Source: BTRG01 sp036986275
GTDB taxonomy: Bacteria; Pseudomonadota; Gammaproteobacteria; Acidiferrobacterales; SZUA-150
DNA length: 5,314 bases
NCBI GenBank assembly: GCA_036986275.1
Contig: BTRG01000088.1
Span: 1-5,314, forward strand
Direction: 5' to 3'
Under the pieces are notes generated by a model that saw nothing but the letters and a program-made list of their open reading frames with translations, searched no databases and was not told the origin of the DNA. Both the position numbers and the translations under genes were made by a program. This document shows, piece by piece, positions 1-5,314 of this stretch. The first letter of the stretch is position 1. Each line of letters opens with the position of its first letter.

Positions 1-143
1 AGGAATTTTCTGCCCCCTGGATTCCTTTCAGGTATCATCAGGGATTCCCAGGGTTTGCCTGCAAGCTCTGGACACACTTATTTTTAATATTAGCGAATAT
101 TCCTCTCTGATTCTGTGTTTAATTGGCGGGTGGCTTCTGATTA
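1..143. other. Upstream region with no supported gene
   Basis: No gene can be supported here. One forward frame stays open from base 2 to the stop at 242-244, but it has no convincing start, and its translation shows no recognisable motif and uneven composition, so I do not call it the tail of an upstream gene. An imperfect inverted repeat pairs CCCTGG (15-20) with CCAGGG (48-53). It is not followed by a T-run, so a Rho-independent terminator for a gene outside the window is possible but weak. An AT-rich patch lies at about 78-101. Confidence 0.5.
86..101. repeat. Doubled AATATT motif, operator-like
   Basis: AATATT (86-91) and AATATT (96-101) are separated by AGCG. Each copy is self-complementary, so the pair is both a direct and an inverted repeat. 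The patch is the most AT-rich part of the upstream region and sits about 175-190 nt before the HD-GYP gene start. Poor sigma70-like elements overlap it (TTGCCT at 55-60, TATTTT at 79-84). It may be a promoter or regulator site, or chance AT-richness. The protein that would bind is unknown. Confidence 0.25.
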
Positions 144-272
144 ATGGCCGGCCTCAAGACCCTTGCACTCGGTCTCGCCACGGTACTGGTGGCCTGGCTG
201 GTGAATCCTTATATATGCCTTTATTCCACATCCACCCCGTGTAAGATAAGGATATGTCCCAGGGAAAAATGA
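144..272 (+). CDS. Doubtful small hydrophobic ORF (42 aa)
   Basis: An ATG at 144 opens 42 codons ending at TGA 270-272, three bases before the ATG of the HD-GYP gene. Residues 4-21 are almost entirely Leu, Ala, Val and Gly with a Trp, so the product could be a single-pass membrane peptide or a signal anchor. The remainder is polar and holds three cysteines (25, 33 and 38). The first 20 codons favour G or C at the third position, as in the flanking genes, but the later codons do not. No good ribosome binding site is seen: only a G-rich stretch at about 126-132. An in-frame stop lies at 138-140, so it is not the end of a longer gene. It could be a real coupled small protein, a decayed remnant or chance. 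I recognise no family. Confidence 0.2.
   Translation: MAGLKTLALGLATVLVAWLVNPYICLYSTSTPCKIRICPREK
261..265 (+). promoter_or_regulatory. Ribosome binding site of the HD-GYP gene
   Basis: AGGGA lies 10 nt upstream of the ATG at 276. It is the only Shine-Dalgarno-like element near that start and supports ATG 276 over the out-of-frame ATG at 269 (a 4-codon dead end) and the ATG at 254 (a 9-codon dead end). Confidence 0.5.
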
Positions 273-275
273 GCA

Positions 276-1400
276 ATGACTGAGCACCACGACGTGCTAG
301 AAGCCCTGAATGAGCAACGCCCGCTGCAGGAAAAGCTGGTCGCTGCGCATGAATCCATGAAGAAGTTGTTCCCGTTTGTTGTCCGTATCGCCGTGGCCAT
401 TTACGATCCCGGAACCAAGGTCCTGAAATCTTTCCTGCATAGCGGCGAAGACGGCATCCCCAAGCATACCCAAATACTGCTGGATGAAGCGCCGTCGCTG
501 AAGGCGCTGCTGGAAAAAGGCCTGCCGCGCGTGATCAACAACCTGCTGACCTTTGAAGAAGAGGGCAATGCATATACCCAACGTATCGGCCGCTCTGGCT
601 ATGCTGCCAGCTATACCCTGCCGATGTTTAACGACGGCGAATTTTTCGGTTTTATTTTCTTTAACGCCAATGAAAGAGATGTCTTCAATGAAAAGGCCCT
701 GAGCCAGCTGGATATATTTGGCCATGTAATTTCGCTGATGGTGATTAACGAACTCAATGCCATCCATATGCTCACCGTTGCCATCAAGACCACTGGCCAT
801 ATGACACACCACCGCGACCCGGAAACCGGCAGTCATCTCGATCGCATGTCGCGCTACAGTCTGATCATCGCCCGTACCCTGGCCGATCAATACGGTCTTG
901 ATGATGATTTCATCCAGCATCTGTTCATGTTTGCGCCGCTGCATGATATTGGCAAGATCGCCATCCCCGATAACATCCTGCTGAAGGAAGGCTCGCTGGA
1001 CGAGGACGAAGTTATCGTTATGAAGTCGCATGCACAGAAGGGCAGGGAGATGATAGACGAGTTGATCAAGGACTTCGGCCTGCACGATGTTCAGCACATC
1101 GAATTACTGCGCAATATCGCCAGCTACCATCACGAGGCCATCAACGGCAGCGGCTACCCGGAGGGCAGGAAGGGCGAGGATATCCCCATCGAGGCGCGCA
1201 TTGTCGCTGTTGCCGATGTCTTCGATGCGCTGACCAGCCGTCGTCCTTATAAGGAAGCCTGGACCAATGACCATGCCATCGAAGTGCTGAGAAACATGGC
1301 CGGCGAGAAGCTGGACCACAACTGTGTCGAGGCCCTGATTGCGCATCTGGATGAGGTCGAGGCGATACAGCACCAGTTTAAGGAAAATCTGTATAGCTAG
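276..1400 (+). CDS. GAF/HD-GYP cyclic-di-GMP phosphodiesterase
   Basis: A 374-aa soluble protein with no signal peptide or membrane segment. Residues about 28-158 look like a GAF-type sensor domain (ligand unknown), joined by a helix to an HD-GYP domain at about 165-365. HD-GYP enzymes hydrolyse c-di-GMP to pGpG and/or GMP in the cytoplasm. The expected catalytic set is visible: E183 and H187 (ETGSH), H223-D224 and K227 (HDIGK), H252, H285-H286 (YHHE), the GSGYP loop at 291-295, and D314 in the ADVFDALTS segment. The spacing and the extra Glu match, from memory, the trinuclear-iron enzyme PmGH of Persephonella marina, so activity is likely. The start ATG 276 has AGGGA 10 nt upstream. The next gene is another c-di-GMP enzyme, 290 nt downstream, probably transcribed separately. 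There is no receiver domain, so control is more likely by a small ligand or partner than by phosphorylation. Family is near certain; the signal is unknown. Confidence 0.95.
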   Translation: MTEHHDVLEALNEQRPLQEKLVAAHESMKKLFPFVVRIAVAIYDPGTKVLKSFLHSGEDGIPKHTQILLDEAPSLKALLEKGLPRVINNLLTFEEEGNAYTQRIGRSGYAASYTLPMFNDGEFFGFIFFNANERDVFNEKALSQLDIFGHVISLMVINELNAIHMLTVAIKTTGHMTHHRDPETGSHLDRMSRYSLIIARTLADQYGLDDDFIQHLFMFAPLHDIGKIAIPDNILLKEGSLDEDEVIVMKSHAQKGREMIDELIKDFGLHDVQHIELLRNIASYHHEAINGSGYPEGRKGEDIPIEARIVAVADVFDALTSRRPYKEAWTNDHAIEVLRNMAGEKLDHNCVEALIAHLDEVEAIQHQFKENLYS

Positions 1401-1459
1401 TTGGCATGTCCCTGATCGCCACGTTTTATAGCAGCGGCCAGGACAGCAGGTCTTTCGAC

Positions 1460-1501
1460 AGCCCTGCATTATGGTGATATTCCAGCATGCAATACAGGGC
1501 T
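1460..1501. other. Stem-loop downstream of the HD-GYP gene
   Basis: AGCCCTGCATT (1460-1470) pairs with AATACAGGGCT (1491-1501) with one mismatch (10 of 11 positions) around a 20-nt loop, inside which TGG (1472-1474) can pair with CCA (1482-1484). It lies 60 nt after the HD-GYP stop codon. The stem is followed by TGTAGCTGCC, not a U-tract, so it is not a standard Rho-independent terminator. It could stabilise the 3' end of the mRNA, be a Rho-related structure, or be a small dispersed repeat. Confidence 0.45.
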
Positions 1502-1530
1502 TGTAGCTGCCAAACTGTATTATTGCCTGA

Positions 1531-1559
1531 TTGACGGCTTCCAATTGTTTGACTTTACT
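1531..1559 (+). promoter_or_regulatory. Candidate sigma70 promoter for the GGDEF-EAL gene
   Basis: TTGACG (1531-1536, five of six to the -35 consensus) and TTTACT (1554-1559, four of six to the -10) are separated by the ideal 17 nt. Initiation here would give a leader of about 125 nt carrying the small hairpin and G-run before the ATG at 1691. It supports independent transcription from the HD-GYP gene. Pattern match only. Confidence 0.35.
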
Positions 1560-1614
1560 CTCTATTAGGGTCTGTCGTGTTCCACAGGCAGCTTGGCCCG
1601 GTGTTTTAAGGCTA

Positions 1615-1630
1615 TGGTGCTTGTGCACCA
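1615..1630. other. Small perfect hairpin in the 5' leader
   Basis: TGGTGC (1615-1620) pairs perfectly with GCACCA (1625-1630) around a TTGT tetraloop. It sits 60 nt before the GGDEF-EAL start, within the leader implied by the candidate promoter. It is too short, and lacks the U-run, to be a convincing terminator. It may have a regulatory role or none. Confidence 0.35.
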
Positions 1631-1658
1631 CTTTGCGTACCTTTATTGACTGCCCGGT

Positions 1659-1665
1659 GGGGGGG
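1659..1665 (+). repeat. Run of seven G before the GGDEF-EAL start
   Basis: An uninterrupted G7 tract lies 25 nt upstream of ATG 1691. It is too far away to act as a Shine-Dalgarno for that start. It falls inside the alternative reading frame from TTG 1646, where slippage would shift the frame. If translation begins at 1691 it is noncoding. Confidence 0.6.
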
Positions 1666-1690
1666 CCGATTCTTTTGGCCAAGACAATCC

Positions 1691-4072
1691 ATGCAGACTG
1701 AAACCAGGGAAAACCTGCGTAGTGATAACACGCTCGTTGCCGGGCTGGCCTTTATCCTGGTCTTGATGGCCATCATCGTCATCGTCAGTAGATTTTATAT
1801 GGGCTCTTTACAGCAGCGCATGGATTCCCTGGTTGAAAACCATATGCAGAAAATCCGCCTGGTTTCTGTGATGCGCGTAGCGGCGCGGGAACGTACCCTG
1901 AGTTTGCATAAAATCATACAACTTCAGGACCCCTTTGAGCGAGATGATGAGTGGATGCGTTTCAATGCCAATGCCAGTCGTTTTGCCGAAGCGCGGTTGA
2001 CCCTGGTCGCTTTGCCGATGACGGATCTGGAACGTCAGATACTTGTCTTACAGGGCCAATACACCGGAGAGACTGTACCGCTGCAGGATCGAGTCGTGGA
2101 TCTGGCAATGAACGGGCAGGTGGCACAGTCGGCGGAGCTAATGATTAATGGTGCCGTGCCTTCACAGGATCGGGTGCTGGCGCAACTCGACAGGCTCTCC
2201 GATATTCAGGAACAGGCAGCCGCGAAAGCGGTTGGCCAGGCCCAGGCCGGGGGGCGCAGTGCGCGCAACTGGATCATAACGTTGGGTGCGCTGATAGTTG
2301 CCATCAGTGCGCTGGTGGCTGTTGGCATCACGCTGCGCACTCGACATAACCGGAGGGTGCTGAACAAGGAGAAGGAGAAGGCCCAAATCACCCTGTTCTC
2401 AATTGGTGAGGGTGTGGTTACCACGGATGCCCACGGTCATGTGGAGTCGTTTAACCGGGTTGCTGAACAGTTGACTGGATGGGATGCAAAGGAAGTCCGG
2501 GGACGGCCGCTGGTGGATGTGTTTCCGTTACGCCACGACGCAGATGACAAGCCGGCCGGGGACTTGCTGGCCGTGGCGTTGCAGGGAACGGGCGCCGTCG
2601 CCACCAGCGATGATATTCTGTTGGTTCGAAAAGACGGTAAGGAATACACCGTTGAAGCAACCGTCACAACGATTCTTGACGATCAACACAGCGTAATCGG
2701 TTCGGTCATGGTATTTCGTGATGTTACGGAGGTGCGTGCGCTTGGCCGCGAGCTCGGTTACCAGGCCCGGCACGATGCCCTCACCGGCCTGTACAATCGG
2801 CGCGCTTTCGAACGCCGTCTGCAACGCGTGCTGGATCAGGCGCGCTCATCGGATGAATGTTCCGCTCTGTGCTATCTGGATCTGGATTTATTCAAGGTGG
2901 TCAACGACACTTGCGGTCATGCCGCCGGTGATGAATTGCTAAAACAGTTAGCAGTCCTGCTACGTGACCGGGTACGACGGCACGATGTATTGGCGCGTCT
3001 GGGTGGTGACGAGTTTGGTATATTGCTGGAAAGCTGTAATCTTGAGAAGGCGGAAATGATTGCTAATGGTATAAAGCAGGCCATCGCCGAGTTCCGCTTT
3101 GTATGGGAAGATAATAGCTTTGATCTCGGTGTCAGCATCGGCGTGGTACCGGTGCAACCCGATAGTGGCACGCTCTATGATGTCATGCGGGCAGCGGACA
3201 TTGCCTGTTATGCCGCTAAGGACAAGGGTCGCAACCAGGTATGTGTTTACTCGGCCGATGATCTGACGCTGGTCCAGCGGCAGGGGGAAATGGGCTGGGT
3301 GCAACAAATCCGTCAGGCCCTGGAACATGACAAGCTTTGCCTTTATCTTCAGCCCATCAGTCCGCTGTGCAAGGGCTGTAAGCCGATGATGGAAGTACTG
3401 GTGCGCATAGAAGTCGAGGATGGCCTGGTTATGCCCGCGGCATTCATGCCCGCTGCCGAACGCTATCATCTGGCGCCGATGGTGGATCGATGGGTGATCG
3501 AAAATGCGGTGAAATTCATAGCCGGTATCCCGCCGTCGCTGTGCCATGTCTTCGACAGCCTCAGCATCAACCTGTCAGGTCAGTCGCTAGGTGAGCCTGG
3601 GATGCTGGAGTTTGTCGATAGCATGCTGGCGCGATATCAACTGCCGCACGAGTGTTTGTGTTTTGAGATCACCGAGACAGCAGCCATCACCAACCTGAGT
3701 TCGGCGCGGGTATTCATGGAGGGGCTTAAGAAAAAAGGGTGCCACTTCGCGCTCGATGACTTCGGCAGTGGCCTGAGTTCCTTTGCCTATCTGAAAACAC
3801 TGCCCGTGGACTACCTGAAGATAGACGGAACCTTTGTGCGCGACGTGGCCACGGATGAAACCGACCTGGCCATGGTATCCTCGATCAACCAGGTCTCGCA
3901 TATCATGGGAATACGTACGGTGGCGGAGTATGTCGAGAGCGAAGACATTCTGCAGCGCGTGTCGGCCATCGGCATAGACTTTGTCCAGGGCTACCATGTG
4001 GGGCCGCCGGTGCCGTGCCGCCAGGAATACCTGGAGCAATATGTGACCAAGTGGGCCGCTAACGATCATTAG
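1691..4072 (+). CDS. Membrane PAS-GGDEF-EAL c-di-GMP synthase/phosphodiesterase
   Basis: A 793-aa inner-membrane protein. Membrane helices at about 15-33 and 194-215 enclose a periplasmic, probably four-helix-bundle sensor (about 34-193). Then come PAS (about 231-345), GGDEF (about 362-525, opening DALTGLYNRR) and EAL (about 535-785). GGDEF domains make c-di-GMP from two GTP; EAL domains hydrolyse it to pGpG. The GGDEF motif (438-442) and inhibitory RxxD site (R429-D432) are intact. EAL residues expected for catalysis are present: Q554, E568 (the motif reads EVL), N627, E659, E662, D689-D690 (DDFGSG), K710, E746 and Q766. Both activities are therefore possible. Unusual: C560-K-G-C563 just before E568. 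Start choice: ATG 1691 places the first helix 14 residues in, but lacks a clear ribosome binding site. TTG 1646 would add 15 poor-looking residues. The HD-GYP gene lies upstream, and putA follows after 110 nt. Confidence 0.94.
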   Translation: MQTETRENLRSDNTLVAGLAFILVLMAIIVIVSRFYMGSLQQRMDSLVENHMQKIRLVSVMRVAARERTLSLHKIIQLQDPFERDDEWMRFNANASRFAEARLTLVALPMTDLERQILVLQGQYTGETVPLQDRVVDLAMNGQVAQSAELMINGAVPSQDRVLAQLDRLSDIQEQAAAKAVGQAQAGGRSARNWIITLGALIVAISALVAVGITLRTRHNRRVLNKEKEKAQITLFSIGEGVVTTDAHGHVESFNRVAEQLTGWDAKEVRGRPLVDVFPLRHDADDKPAGDLLAVALQGTGAVATSDDILLVRKDGKEYTVEATVTTILDDQHSVIGSVMVFRDVTEVRALGRELGYQARHDALTGLYNRRAFERRLQRVLDQARSSDECSALCYLDLDLFKVVNDTCGHAAGDELLKQLAVLLRDRVRRHDVLARLGGDEFGILLESCNLEKAEMIANGIKQAIAEFRFVWEDNSFDLGVSIGVVPVQPDSGTLYDVMRAADIACYAAKDKGRNQVCVYSADDLTLVQRQGEMGWVQQIRQALEHDKLCLYLQPISPLCKGCKPMMEVLVRIEVEDGLVMPAAFMPAAERYHLAPMVDRWVIENAVKFIAGIPPSLCHVFDSLSINLSGQSLGEPGMLEFVDSMLARYQLPHECLCFEITETAAITNLSSARVFMEGLKKKGCHFALDDFGSGLSSFAYLKTLPVDYLKIDGTFVRDVATDETDLAMVSSINQVSHIMGIRTVAEYVESEDILQRVSAIGIDFVQGYHVGPPVPCRQEYLEQYVTKWAANDH

Positions 4073-4074
4073 CG
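4057..4074. other. Hairpin spanning the GGDEF-EAL stop codon
   Basis: CGCTAA (4057-4062) pairs perfectly with TTAGCG (4069-4074) around a 6-nt loop, with the TAG stop (4070-4072) inside the 3' arm. No T-run follows, so it is not a typical intrinsic terminator. It may protect the mRNA end or be chance. Confidence 0.3.
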
Positions 4075-4130
4075 TAGCGGGATCTTGATCACCTGGATGG
4101 GTCATGCAAGCCAGTCCGCGGCCCGGAAAT

Positions 4131-4149
4131 TATATTATTGCGGTATGAT
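4131..4149 (+). promoter_or_regulatory. Possible putA -10 region
   Basis: The 110-nt gap before putA contains an AT-rich island in GC-richer DNA, with TATTAT (4133-4138) and TATGAT (4144-4149), each five of six to the -10 consensus. No acceptable -35 is found 16-18 nt upstream of either, so activator-dependent transcription or read-through from the gene upstream remains possible. Confidence 0.2.
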
Positions 4150-4186
4150 TATGGGAGGTAGAGAGCAGACACTGGACTGCATGTGA
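4145..4186 (+). CDS. Possible 13-codon leader ORF overlapping putA start
   Basis: ATG 4145 (or ATG 4151) opens a short frame reading MIMGGREQTLDCM and stopping at TGA 4184-4186. That stop overlaps the putA GTG (4183-4185) in a GTGA arrangement, the form typical of translational coupling. GGAGG (4154-4158) lies inside it, 24 nt before the GTG, which is too far for normal initiation. The ORF has no good ribosome binding site of its own, and it may be coincidence. Confidence 0.15.
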   Translation: MIMGGREQTLDCM

Positions 4187-5314
4187 TTATCCAACCACAC
4201 CGTATAGTTCGTTCTGAAAAACGAGACGCCATCCAGGCGGTTTATCTGCGTGATGAATCCCGTTGTGCTGAAGTCTTATTAAAAGAAGCCGCGCTGGATC
4301 AGGAAACCCTGGCGCGTATCGAGTCCCAGTCGCACGATCTGGTTGAGGTCGTCCGAACCCGGCTCCATGCCCACGGCGGGCTGGACGCCTTTTTACATGA
4401 ATATAATCTGTCGTCGCAGGAGGGCGTGGTGTTGATGTGCCTCGCCGAGGCCTTGCTGCGCATCCCCGACAGTGAAACCGCCGATCGTCTGATCCAGGAT
4501 AAGCTGGCCAAGGGGGCGTGGGAAAAACACTTGGGCCACAGTACCTCATGGCTGGTGAATGCCACCACCTGGGGGCTGATGTTGACCGGCCGGCTCGTCA
4601 AGCTCGAAACCGAAACCGTACAAGATATTGGTGATTATGTCGGGTGCTTGGTGGCGAGCAGTGGCGAACCCATGGTCCGAGCCGCCATTAAGGAGGCCAT
4701 GCGCATCCTCGGCCATCAGTTTGTCATGGGACGGACCATCGAGGCAGCACTCAAGCGCAGCCGCGAGCCTGAGTACGCGGACTTTTTACATTCCTTCGAC
4801 ATGTTGGGCGAAGCGGCGCTCACGCAAGCCGATGCCGATCACTACTTCGAGGCCTATCACCATGCCATTCGTGCCATAGGCGAGGCCCATCCCAACCCGT
4901 CGGACCCGTATGCCGTGCCCGGGATATCGGTCAAACTCTCGGCCCTGCATCCGCGGTTTGAATTCGCGCAACGGGAACGCCTGAGCAAGGAACTGGTGCC
5001 ACGTCTTAGTGCCTTGAGTGAGACCGCCCGCGATGTCGGCATTGGTCTGACCATCGATGCTGAGGAAAGCGCGCGTCTGGAGATCACTCTCGATGTATTC
5101 GAGGCCGTGTTTACATCAAAGAACCTAAAAGACTGGCCGGGGCTGGGCCTTGCGGTGCAGGCCTATCAAAAGCGTGCACCTTATATCATCGACTGGCTAG
5201 CCGAACTGTCGCAGCAACACAAACGGCGCATGATGTTACGCTTGGTAAAAGGGGCGTATTGGGATAGCGAGATCAAGCGCGCACAGGAGCAAGGCCTGAG
5301 TGATTATCCGGTAT
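4183..5314 (+). CDS. Bifunctional proline utilization protein PutA, N-terminal part
   Basis: The first 377 codons of PutA; the gene continues past the window end. PutA oxidises proline to pyrroline-5-carboxylate with FAD (proline dehydrogenase domain) and then to glutamate with NAD (aldehyde dehydrogenase domain, not in the window). An N-terminal helical arm region includes DAFLHEYNLSSQEGVVLMCL and TWGLMLTGR. The dehydrogenase barrel shows SVKLSALHPRF, TIDAEES, LAVQAYQKRAP and RLVKGAYWDSEIKRAQ. K251, D292 and Y359 have exactly the spacing of E. coli PutA K329, D370 and Y437 (numbers from memory), so this protein starts about 78 residues later and lacks the ribbon-helix-helix DNA-binding domain. 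It should not repress its own gene. GTG 4183 is the first usable start after the in-frame stop at 4159-4161, and the sequence matches the family almost from its beginning. The ribosome binding site is weak. The family is certain; the start is likely. Confidence 0.95.
   Translation, partial: MIIQPHRIVRSEKRDAIQAVYLRDESRCAEVLLKEAALDQETLARIESQSHDLVEVVRTRLHAHGGLDAFLHEYNLSSQEGVVLMCLAEALLRIPDSETADRLIQDKLAKGAWEKHLGHSTSWLVNATTWGLMLTGRLVKLETETVQDIGDYVGCLVASSGEPMVRAAIKEAMRILGHQFVMGRTIEAALKRSREPEYADFLHSFDMLGEAALTQADADHYFEAYHHAIRAIGEAHPNPSDPYAVPGISVKLSALHPRFEFAQRERLSKELVPRLSALSETARDVGIGLTIDAEESARLEITLDVFEAVFTSKNLKDWPGLGLAVQAYQKRAPYIIDWLAELSQQHKRRMMLRLVKGAYWDSEIKRAQEQGLSDYPV

Larger units (their letters stand above)
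1401..1690. other. Long structured intergenic region
   Basis: This 290-nt gap between the two c-di-GMP genes holds no supported gene. Forward ORFs are under 25 codons (for example 1406-1477 and 1614-1649) and lack ribosome binding sites. The reverse-strand reading frame over 1104-1682 is mostly antisense to the HD-GYP gene and resembles no protein I know. The region contains a stem-loop (1460-1501), a candidate promoter (1531-1559), a perfect small hairpin (1615-1630), a G7 run (1659-1665), the palindrome TTGGCCAA (1675-1682), and a 7-base inverted pair AGCTGCC (1505-1511) / GGCAGCT (1587-1593). I see no c-di-GMP riboswitch consensus. Confidence 0.6.

Noticed and set aside
15..53. Inverted repeat as terminator of an upstream gene
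   Set aside because: The stem is imperfect with bulges, a 15-nt loop and no T-tract after it.
2..244. Open + frame from the window edge, possible end of an upstream gene
   Set aside because: Eighty codons without stop, but no motif, odd composition and overlap with AT-rich regulatory-looking DNA; not enough to call.
297..1097. 266-codon reading frame on the - strand
   Set aside because: Entirely antisense to the HD-GYP coding region, whose motifs are unmistakable.
1406..1477. 23-residue + strand ORF just after the HD-GYP stop
   Set aside because: No ribosome binding site, no motif, and it ends inside the stem-loop.
1614..1649. 11-residue + strand ORF covering the small hairpin, possible leader peptide
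   Set aside because: No clear ribosome binding site and no run of regulatory codons; it looks like chance.
1104..1682. 192-codon reading frame on the - strand covering the intergenic gap and the end of the HD-GYP gene
   Set aside because: About half is antisense to a certain gene; the translation has no recognisable motif, and the start has no supporting ribosome binding site.
1401..1690. c-di-GMP riboswitch in the leader of the GGDEF-EAL gene
   Set aside because: An attractive idea from context, but I find none of the conserved core sequence of the known classes.
2960..4105. Two long - strand frames (2960-3547 and 3587-4105)
   Set aside because: Antisense shadows of the GGDEF and EAL domains, with His/Arg-rich compositions and no family resemblance.
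4115..4127. TCCG/CGGA mini-hairpin before the AT-rich stretch, as a terminator of the GGDEF-EAL gene
   Set aside because: Only four base pairs, and the following bases are mixed A and T, not a U-run.
4187..5087. Several - strand frames and a + strand frame (4628-4879) opposite or within putA
   Set aside because: They overlap the clearly coding PutA frame with conserved motifs and show no features of their own.

Overview
The window looks like chromosomal DNA of a gammaproteobacterium. This is an inference from moderate-to-high GC, codon use, and the character of the three proteins: a GAF/HD-GYP phosphodiesterase, a membrane PAS-GGDEF-EAL protein of a style common in that class, and a PutA closest in feel to gammaproteobacterial bifunctional enzymes. 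All convincing genes are on the + strand. No RNA gene, insertion sequence, CRISPR array or phage gene is visible.

Layout. Bases 1-275 are an upstream region with no convincing gene. It holds an AT-rich patch with a doubled AATATT motif (86-101) and a doubtful 42-codon hydrophobic ORF (144-272) that ends 3 nt before the first real gene. Bases 276-1400 encode a soluble 374-aa GAF/HD-GYP protein with every expected metal ligand. Bases 1401-1690 are a long intergenic region with a strong stem-loop (1460-1501), a plausible sigma70-type promoter (1531-1559), a small perfect hairpin (1615-1630) and a run of seven G (1659-1665). Bases 1691-4072 encode a 793-aa inner-membrane sensor with a periplasmic domain, PAS, GGDEF and EAL domains, and with both catalytic sites and the inhibitory RxxD site intact. 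After a 110-nt gap, the first 377 codons of putA begin at a GTG (4183) and run off the window end. This PutA lacks the N-terminal ribbon-helix-helix DNA-binding domain.

How the genes fit together. The first two genes form a cyclic-di-GMP cluster: one enzyme built to hydrolyse the messenger in response to a cytoplasmic signal, and one membrane enzyme able in principle to make and hydrolyse it in response to periplasmic and PAS-sensed signals. The long gap and candidate promoter between them suggest separate transcription. putA (proline to glutamate oxidation) is same-strand, but nothing in the sequence links it functionally to the c-di-GMP genes. I see no clearly undescribed system here. The points most worth a second look are the CxxC motif beside the catalytic glutamate of the EAL domain, the dual-intact GGDEF/EAL enzyme next to an HD-GYP enzyme, the GTGA-type stop/start overlap at putA, and the structured 290-nt intergenic region.
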